DNA from: Oryzomonas sagensis
GTDB taxonomy: Bacteria > Desulfobacterota > Desulfuromonadia > Geobacterales > Pseudopelobacteraceae
Length of the DNA: 64,000 bases
Direction of reading: 5' to 3'
NCBI RefSeq assembly: GCF_008802355.1
Contig: NZ_VZRA01000001.1
Span: forward strand, 986,525 to 1,050,524
How positions within the stretch are numbered: the stretch's first letter is position 1; every line of letters begins with the position of its first letter. Below, one piece after another: positions 58,845 to 64,000 of this stretch. Under the pieces are notes generated by a model. It saw only the letters and a list, made by a program, of their open reading frames with translations, made no database searches and was not told the DNA's origin. The translations under genes were made by a program, and so were the position numbers.

Positions 58845-60026
58845 CTAGGAAAGTTTAAAGCGGTTTACCATCTGCTGGAGTTCCGCGGCCGATGTGGCCA
58901 AGCCGGAGGCGGCCGACTCCGTCTGCTCAGCCCCGGAGGCGGCCTCGCTGATGACGCGGGTAATGAGATGCATGTTCTCGGTTATGGCCGAGGTGGTTGT
59001 GGACTGGCCGGTGGCGGCGGTCGACACCTGGGACACCTGGCCGTGGAGGACGCCGATCTGGCGGAGGATTGCGCCAATGGCCTCGCACGAGTGGCGTACC
59101 CCTTCGCCACCTTCGCGTACGCTGCCTGAGCTCTGCTCCATGGAAGAGACCACGTTTCCGACATCCTTCTGGAGAGCGTCAATAATGGTCTGAATCTCGC
59201 GGGTCGCCGACGTGGTCCGCTCGGCGAGGCTGCGCACCTCGTCGGCGACCACCGCAAACCCGCGTCCCTGCTCGCCCGCCCGTGCCGCTTCAATGGCTGC
59301 GTTCAGGGCCAGCAGGTTGGTCTGGTCGGCGATGTCGCCGATGGTGGCCAGGATGTCGCCGATGCGCGTCGAATTGTCCCCCAGGGATTTTACCGCCTCG
59401 GTGGTCTCGGTGATTACCCCCTCGATGGCCCCCATGGTTCCGGACATGCCGGAAATGATCTGTTCCCCCTCCCGTGACACCTGCTCCGCCTCCCTGGCCA
59501 TGTCGGACATTTCGAGGCATCTGGTGGATATGTCCGTGCTCGCGGTCGCCAGGTTATCGACTGCGGCGCTGACCGAGGCGGCCTGGGTGGCGGCGCTTTC
59601 GGTGCCGTCGGCGATGGTTGCGGAGGTCTGCCGCAGCTGCTCCGAGGAAGCGGCGATCTGGCCCGACGTCGTCTGGATCCCCATGACGATTCCCCGCATC
59701 GAGTGCTGAAGTTCCCGAAGGGAACGCAGTATGGCGCTCACCTCATTGTTGCGTTTGATCTGGATATCCCGCTGCAGGTCGCCGGTGGCCATTTCCTTGA
59801 GATAGCCAATGGTCCTGTTGATGGGCGAGGTGATGGACCAGATGTTGATCCCACTGAACAGGGTGCCGAGAATGGTGAAGAGGATGACGGCCAGGGATGT
59901 GGCCGAGAGGGATTGGGTCTGGCCGACCGCTCCGGCTGCGATGATGCAGAAACTGTAGCATATGCAGAGGATGATGATGCGGACGCGGATGGTCAGGTTA
60001 AGATACATGTTCCAGAGAGTTTTCAT
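58845..60026 (-). CDS. methyl-accepting chemotaxis protein with a minimal sensor region
   Basis: 393 residues from the ATG at 60026. Two closely spaced hydrophobic spans (about 15-35 and 42-65), then a HAMP-like segment ([22 protein letters not shown]). The long coiled-coil signalling domain has the hairpin tip [32 protein letters not shown] (shown in parts: [27 protein letters not shown]). There is practically no periplasmic ligand domain, so it probably senses membrane or cytoplasmic state. No C-terminal CheR/CheB tether pentapeptide. No che gene adjacent. Confidence 0.88.
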   Translation of the reverse strand: MKTLWNMYLNLTIRVRIIILCICYSFCIIAAGAVGQTQSLSATSLAVILFTILGTLFSGINIWSITSPINRTIGYLKEMATGDLQRDIQIKRNNEVSAILRSLRELQHSMRGIVMGIQTTSGQIAASSEQLRQTSATIADGTESAATQAASVSAAVDNLATASTDISTRCLEMSDMAREAEQVSREGEQIISGMSGTMGAIEGVITETTEAVKSLGDNSTRIGDILATIGDIADQTNLLALNAAIEAARAGEQGRGFAVVADEVRSLAERTTSATREIQTIIDALQKDVGNVVSSMEQSSGSVREGGEGVRHSCEAIGAILRQIGVLHGQVSQVSTAATGQSTTTSAITENMHLITRVISEAASGAEQTESAASGLATSAAELQQMVNRFKLS

Positions 60027-60153
60027 TGAACGTCCCCATTCTGTGCAATGTTTGGACCGCGTGCCGGCGTAGTGCATCGGCTCAGGGATATCCCCTGACG
60101 ACATGCCACGGGTCCGGATGGTGCGATTCAGCCCCTGGTAAACCGCTTCGCGA

Positions 60154-60702
60154 TTACTGCTCGCCGAACACCAGGGCGCTAAAGATATAGATGTCGCACT
60201 CCTTCTGCCAGGCGTTCTCGGGCAGACCGGCCTTGATGCAGGTATGTTTCAGGAAGGTGTCCCGATCCCAACCGTATTCGGTGGCCACCTGGGGGAGCAG
60301 GACGCCCCGGTAGCTGTCCTTGACGATATAGAGGCCGTGTTTCCCCACCTGGATCTGGTCGGCCGACGTGATCTTCTCCAGGGGGGAGAGTACCGATATC
60401 TCAAGGTTGAAATCGTCCAGGTCCTGGGGTTTCATGGGGTAGAAGCGCGGGTCGCGGGTCGCGGCCGACACGGCCATCTCCTGCACCAGACTGGAGAGCG
60501 GCTTGTCCGAGACGAAGTTGCCGATGCAGCCGCGCAGGCGCTCCTGCTGCTTGATGGTCACGAAACAGCCGTTTTCGCAGGCGAGCCCCTTCGAGGGGGG
60601 CCCGACCGGGGGGACCTGCCCGGTGGCCACATAGGCGACGATGGTGTCGCGGGCAATCTTCAGCAGTTCCTTCCGTTCCTTTTTGGTCAAAAGTTCCGCC
60701 AT
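60154..60702 (-). CDS. AMMECR1-domain protein (AmmeMemoRadiSam system protein A type)
   Basis: 182 residues from the ATG at 60702, with TAGGAGG upstream. [19 protein letters not shown] is the AMMECR1 hallmark; [22 protein letters not shown] follows. In many bacteria and archaea this protein is encoded with a MEMO-domain protein and a radical SAM protein (AmmeMemoRadiSam). The two partners are not next to it here. Biochemical function is unknown. It lies 8 bases after def on the minus strand, the last gene of an ACT-def-AMMECR1 operon. Confidence 0.88.
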   Translation of the reverse strand: MAELLTKKERKELLKIARDTIVAYVATGQVPPVGPPSKGLACENGCFVTIKQQERLRGCIGNFVSDKPLSSLVQEMAVSAATRDPRFYPMKPQDLDDFNLEISVLSPLEKITSADQIQVGKHGLYIVKDSYRGVLLPQVATEYGWDRDTFLKHTCIKAGLPENAWQKECDIYIFSALVFGEQ

Positions 60703-60710
60703 AACGCCTC

Positions 60711-61217
60711 CTACCTGTAGTTCTTGCGCCGGAACAGTCCGGTCTTCAGGCTGACGATCCGGTCCAGAAACAGGATGCCGTCCAGGTGGTCCATCTCGTG
60801 CTGGATGGCCACCGCCTCGAATCCGGTTGCGGTGATGACCCGCTCCGTTCCCCCCGGCTCGTCGTACCTGACCGTGATCTCGGTGGCCCGTTCCACATCC
60901 CCGGTATAGTCCGGCACGCTCATGCACCCCTCGCGCATGACGGCGGTGCCGCTCCGGGCCGTAATCTCCGGGTTGATCATGCACAGTTGGCCGTGGTTGT
61001 TCTCCTTGCCGTGCCGGCTGGCCGACACGTCCACCACGCAGACCCGCAGGGTGACGCCGATCTGGGGCGCCGCCACCCCGACCGACCCCGGCCCCTCGCG
61101 CATGGTGTCCAGCAGATCCCGGATCAGGTCATGTATCTCGTTGTCAATGGTTACAACCCGGTGGCAGAGTTTCTTGAGCACCGGGTGCGGATAACGCAGG
61201 ATAGGTTGAGTTGCCAT
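60711..61217 (-). CDS. def: peptide deformylase (paralogue 2)
   Basis: 168 residues. Motifs GVAAPQIG, EGCMSVPD and QHEMDHLDG are all intact, with spacing nearer the canonical type I enzyme than the other copy at 34573-35100. Known role as for that copy: removes formyl from N-terminal methionine. It begins 3 bases after the stop of the ACT-domain gene, so the pair is cotranscribed. Having two complete deformylases is common but could affect sensitivity to natural deformylase inhibitors such as actinonin. Confidence 0.93.
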   Translation of the reverse strand: MATQPILRYPHPVLKKLCHRVVTIDNEIHDLIRDLLDTMREGPGSVGVAAPQIGVTLRVCVVDVSASRHGKENNHGQLCMINPEITARSGTAVMREGCMSVPDYTGDVERATEITVRYDEPGGTERVITATGFEAVAIQHEMDHLDGILFLDRIVSLKTGLFRRKNYR

Positions 61218-61220
61218 AGG

Positions 61221-61781
61221 TCAGAGGGCCACCGGCGTAACCACCCGCACGCCGATTTCCACGTTCAGCTCCTTTTTCAGATCTCCCAGCAGCGCTTCAA
61301 GCTCTTCAGGGGTTTGCCCGTCCGGCAGGGCCGCTTCCAGCATCATCACGTAGACCGGCTCGTCGTCCGTGCCGATCAGTTTGGTATTCAGGTCCGTGAT
61401 ATTGACGCCCCGCTCCGCCAGTTCATTGGTCACGCGGTAGACGATGCCCGGCTGGTCGGCTCCGTAGACCGAGATCAGGCAGATCTCCCCCGGGGTTTCC
61501 AGGCGGGCGATCTCGTCGGCCTGGAGGGTGCGTACGGCCAGGGACATGCCGAGCCCATCGCAGACCGGCTTCAGTTCGTCGTAGAGGCGGCTCTTGCTGA
61601 ACGGCTTTACATGGGATACGATCAGGATCACGGCAAACTCGCCGGCCAGCATGGTGCAACTGGAGTCGGCGAGGTTGCACCCCAGGCGGAAGAGCGCTGC
61701 GGCAATGCCGGAAACGATGCCGGTGCGGTCCTTGCCGACAACGGATACGGCATAATGCAGGATGTCAGGCTGCGGTGTCAT
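61221..61781 (-). CDS. double ACT-domain protein (GcvR-like)
   Basis: 186 residues. Two ACT domains in tandem: HYAVSVVGKDRTGIVSGIAAALFRLGCNLADSS at ~9-41 and ISVYGADQPGIVYRVTNELAERGVNITDLNTK at ~104-136 (key glycines GKDRTGIV and GADQPGIV). Matches the GcvR family, which binds glycine and counteracts GcvA in gamma-proteobacteria. Here no gcv gene or GcvA is adjacent, so a more general amino-acid sensing role is likely. First gene of the operon with def and the AMMECR1 gene; divergent from the molybdopterin oxidoreductase. Confidence 0.83.
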   Translation of the reverse strand: MTPQPDILHYAVSVVGKDRTGIVSGIAAALFRLGCNLADSSCTMLAGEFAVILIVSHVKPFSKSRLYDELKPVCDGLGMSLAVRTLQADEIARLETPGEICLISVYGADQPGIVYRVTNELAERGVNITDLNTKLIGTDDEPVYVMMLEAALPDGQTPEELEALLGDLKKELNVEIGVRVVTPVAL

Positions 61782-61895
61782 ATAACCCCCCTCGGGATTC
61801 GGTCATGGTCTTCGTGACGGAATCGAATTTGGTCTGCACAAGAAAGAAAATCCAAGTATAATATTTTATCCCGCATATCAGGAAGGAAAATCTCC

Positions 61896-63908
61896 ATGAG
61901 CCCCAACATTGTTCGCTCCGTCTGCCCCTACGATTGTCCCGACACCTGCGGTTTGCTGGTGGAGGTGGAGGATGGCCGTGCCGTGCGTGTTGCCGGCGAC
62001 CCCGCCCATCCCGTGACCCGCGGCCTGCTCTGCCCCAAGATGCATCACTACGAGCGTACGGTCCACTCGCCGCGCCGTCTGGCGACTCCGCTGATGCGCA
62101 CCGGTCCCAAGGGGGAGGGGCGTTTCGAACCTGTTTCGTGGCCGGAGGCGATCGAGCGCATCTGCACCTGTTGGAAGGGGCTGATCGCCAGCTACGGGGG
62201 TGAATGCGTCCTCCCCTATTCCTATGCCGGCACCATGGGGCTGGTGCAGCGGAACAGCGGACACCCTTTCTTCCACAAGCTGGGGGCCTCGCGCCTGGAA
62301 CGGACCATCTGCTCCCCGGCCAAGGATGCGGGATGGAAAGCGGTCATGGGGGACACCCCGGCCATGGAACCGGGGGAGGTGGAGCAGAGCGACCTGGTGA
62401 TCCTGTGGGGGATCAACGCCAGCGCCACCAGCATCCACGCCATGCGGGACGTCCAGGTACCCCGGCGGCGCGGCGCCCGGGTGTGGGCCATCGACACCTA
62501 CCGCACCCCCACCTGCGAGGCGGCGGACGAGGCCTTTATCGTGCGTCCCGGCGGCGACGGCGCCCTGGCCCTGGGGATGATGCATGTCATGGTCCGGGAC
62601 GGCTTGGCGGACCATGATTTTATTCGTGATAACGTCCTCGGCTTCGAGGAGTTCGCCGCAAAGGTGCTCCCCGAGTGCGCCCCGGAGCGGATGGCGGAGG
62701 TCTGCGGCCTGCCCGCCGCTGTCATCGAACGCCTGGCGCGGGAGTTTGTGGCTGCAAAGGCCCCCTTCGTCCGTCTGGGGAGCGGCCTCTCCCGCTACGG
62801 CAACGGCGCCATGACCGTCCGCACCATCGCCTGCCTCCCCGCCGTCAGCGGGGCCTGGCAACGTCCCGGCGGCGGCGTGTTCCCCGGCACCTCCACCGGC
62901 GGCGCCTTCCCCCTGCACCGGGTCACGCGGGAGGAATTCATGGAACGGCCGACGCGCCTGGTGAGCATGAACCAACTGGGGAGCGCGCTGACCGAACTGG
63001 ACGACCCGCCCATCATGTCCCTCTACGTCTATCACTCCAATCCGGCCGCCGTGACCCCGGATCAGAATGCGGTCATCAGGGGGCTCGAGCGCAACGACCT
63101 GTTTACGGTAGTGCACGAGCGTTTCCTGACCGATACGGCCCGCTATGCCGACATCGTCCTGCCGGCCACCACCTCCCTGGAACAGCCGGACCTGTACCGC
63201 TGTTACGGCGGCTACCACAGCCAGCGTTGCGGGGCGGCCCTGCCGCCGGTGGGGGAGGCCAAATCCAACTGGGAGGTGTTCTCGCTTTTGGCGGCCGGCA
63301 TGGGGTGGGACGAGCCCTTTTTCAGGCTGTCGGCCGACGACCTGGTGGAACAGCTGCTGGACTTCGACACCCCCTGGCGGGACCGGGAGACGACCCGGCG
63401 CCTGCGCCAGGGGGAGCCGGTGTTGCTGACGCCCCCCTCGAATCCCAAAGGCGACTGGAAGACCCCCTCGGGCAGGATCGAGATCCTGAACTCCCGGGAG
63501 TCGGAGCCCCTGCCGCGCCTGCTCCCCACCCATGCCGCAGGGGACGGCTTTCCCCTGCGCCTGCAGCCGGCCACCACCCCCTATGCCCTCAATTCCAGCT
63601 TCTACGAGCAGGACGACCTGCGGGAGAACCAGGGAACCGTGGCGTTGCGGATGCACCCGTTGGATGCGGCTGGGCGGGGGTTGTGTGACGGCCAACGGGT
63701 GACGGCATACAATGGGCTTGGCGAGGTGGCATTTGTTCTGCGGGTTACGGAGATGGTTCCGGCGGGGACCGTGGTCACGGAAGGGGTCTGGTGGCGGGAG
63801 TTCTGCCCCGGCGAGCGGGGGGTGAACGCCCTGACGTCCCAACGCCTCACCGACGGTGGCCGGGGGAGCACGCTGTACGATGTGGCGGTGGAGGTGCGGG
63901 GGGCGTAA
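61896..63908 (+). CDS. molybdopterin oxidoreductase (DMSO-reductase superfamily, catalytic subunit)
   Basis: 670 residues, with AAGGAAAA upstream. The N-terminal [4Fe-4S] motif is C-PYDC-PDTC (VCPYDCPDTCGLLVE), with a fourth cysteine in GLLCPKMHHY. Molybdopterin domains follow, with ILWGINASATSIHAM and AIDTYRTPTCEAADE. A C-terminal molydopterin dinucleotide-binding domain (~555-670) has YALNSSFYEQDDLRENQ. Cysteine in ERTICSPAKDAGW is at the position where the Mo ligand is expected; it is Cys, not selenocysteine. There is no TAT signal, so it is cytoplasmic. The substrate is unknown: this solo type is annotated variously as formate dehydrogenase-like or generic oxidoreductase. No partner subunit in view. 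Confidence 0.83.
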   Translation: MSPNIVRSVCPYDCPDTCGLLVEVEDGRAVRVAGDPAHPVTRGLLCPKMHHYERTVHSPRRLATPLMRTGPKGEGRFEPVSWPEAIERICTCWKGLIASYGGECVLPYSYAGTMGLVQRNSGHPFFHKLGASRLERTICSPAKDAGWKAVMGDTPAMEPGEVEQSDLVILWGINASATSIHAMRDVQVPRRRGARVWAIDTYRTPTCEAADEAFIVRPGGDGALALGMMHVMVRDGLADHDFIRDNVLGFEEFAAKVLPECAPERMAEVCGLPAAVIERLAREFVAAKAPFVRLGSGLSRYGNGAMTVRTIACLPAVSGAWQRPGGGVFPGTSTGGAFPLHRVTREEFMERPTRLVSMNQLGSALTELDDPPIMSLYVYHSNPAAVTPDQNAVIRGLERNDLFTVVHERFLTDTARYADIVLPATTSLEQPDLYRCYGGYHSQRCGAALPPVGEAKSNWEVFSLLAAGMGWDEPFFRLSADDLVEQLLDFDTPWRDRETTRRLRQGEPVLLTPPSNPKGDWKTPSGRIEILNSRESEPLPRLLPTHAAGDGFPLRLQPATTPYALNSSFYEQDDLRENQGTVALRMHPLDAAGRGLCDGQRVTAYNGLGEVAFVLRVTEMVPAGTVVTEGVWWREFCPGERGVNALTSQRLTDGGRGSTLYDVAVEVRGA

Positions 63909-63924
63909 GCCCCCTCGGCCACGG

Positions 63925-64000
63925 TAAAGGCCCCCTCATCCGCCCCTACGGGGCACCTTCTCCCTGAGGGAGAAGGGTCAAATTTTACCCTCGCCCACCG
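63925..64000 (+). repeat. REP-like hairpin fragment at the window end
   Basis: Contains GCCCCTACGGGGC and CCTTCTCCC-TGA-GGGAGAAGG, the same hairpin unit as at 49786-49892 and in the 201-bp elements. It may continue beyond the window. Confidence 0.6.

Overview
The window (about 64 kb, GC-rich, no rRNA or tRNA gene seen, no CRISPR array) looks like chromosome from a member of the Geobacterales (Desulfuromonadota). The reasons are a PpcA-type triheme cytochrome c7, an EtfBA plus HdrD-like membrane oxidoreductase operon, nif genes with sigma-54 promoters and an ANTAR antiterminator, many sigma-54 elements, and mostly housekeeping genes of that group. Assignment is by family resemblance only; no database search was possible.

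Layout. 0-8 kb: end of a secreted protein gene, greB, a cold-shock gene, an ABC-F ATPase, bacterioferritin, then a four-gene molybdenum hydroxylase operon (iorA-iorB-xdhC-mocA, minus strand). 8-14.4 kb: pcrA and gdhA, separated by a 2.7-kb module (sigma-54 activator plus DUF169 protein) flanked by 50-bp direct repeats that copy the start of pcrA. 14.4-19.4 kb: etfB, etfA and an HdrD/EMO-like membrane Fe-S protein. 19.4-29.5 kb: nitrogen fixation region with an ANTAR response regulator, draG, nifB, a GNAT protein, nifV, nifHDK and an ArsC/Spx-like nitrogenase-associated protein. 29.5-33.5 kb: katG, perR and a rhomboid protease. 33.7-38 kb: small metabolic genes (thiamine-binding protein, shikimate kinase-like, def, DUF3124) and cobalamin genes (cbiET, cobI). 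38-45 kb: lipoprotein, SAM-I riboswitch with metX, ttcA, motB-motA-flbD, a DRTGG ATPase and a PilZ protein. 45-48 kb: TPP riboswitch, thiS, thiG and an unusual thiE/radical-SAM fusion. 48-54 kb: gltX, an orphan NiFe-hydrogenase large subunit, uvrB, a MutY-like glycosylase. 54-64 kb: ppc cytochrome, gspG, ppdK, an MCP, AMMECR1 protein, a second def, an ACT protein and a molybdopterin oxidoreductase.

The main regulatory observation is that three transcription units (etf operon, nifB operon, nifH operon) share one leader design: a -24/-12 sigma-54 promoter, then a short hairpin with a six-base loop having A at position 1 and G at position 4 (the ANTAR recognition pattern), whose 3' arm is also the 5' arm of an intrinsic terminator. 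The ANTAR regulator gene lies directly after the etf operon and has its own -24/-12 element. This predicts one antitermination regulon that joins an Etf/HdrD-type electron-transfer complex to nitrogenase.

Two families of small non-coding palindromic elements are scattered through the window: a 201-bp family (three full copies and one 120-bp deleted copy) and a family of about 170 bp with perfect 14-15-bp terminal inverted repeats (two copies). Several copies sit inside operons (etf, nif, thi) or supply the end of a reading frame (mocA).
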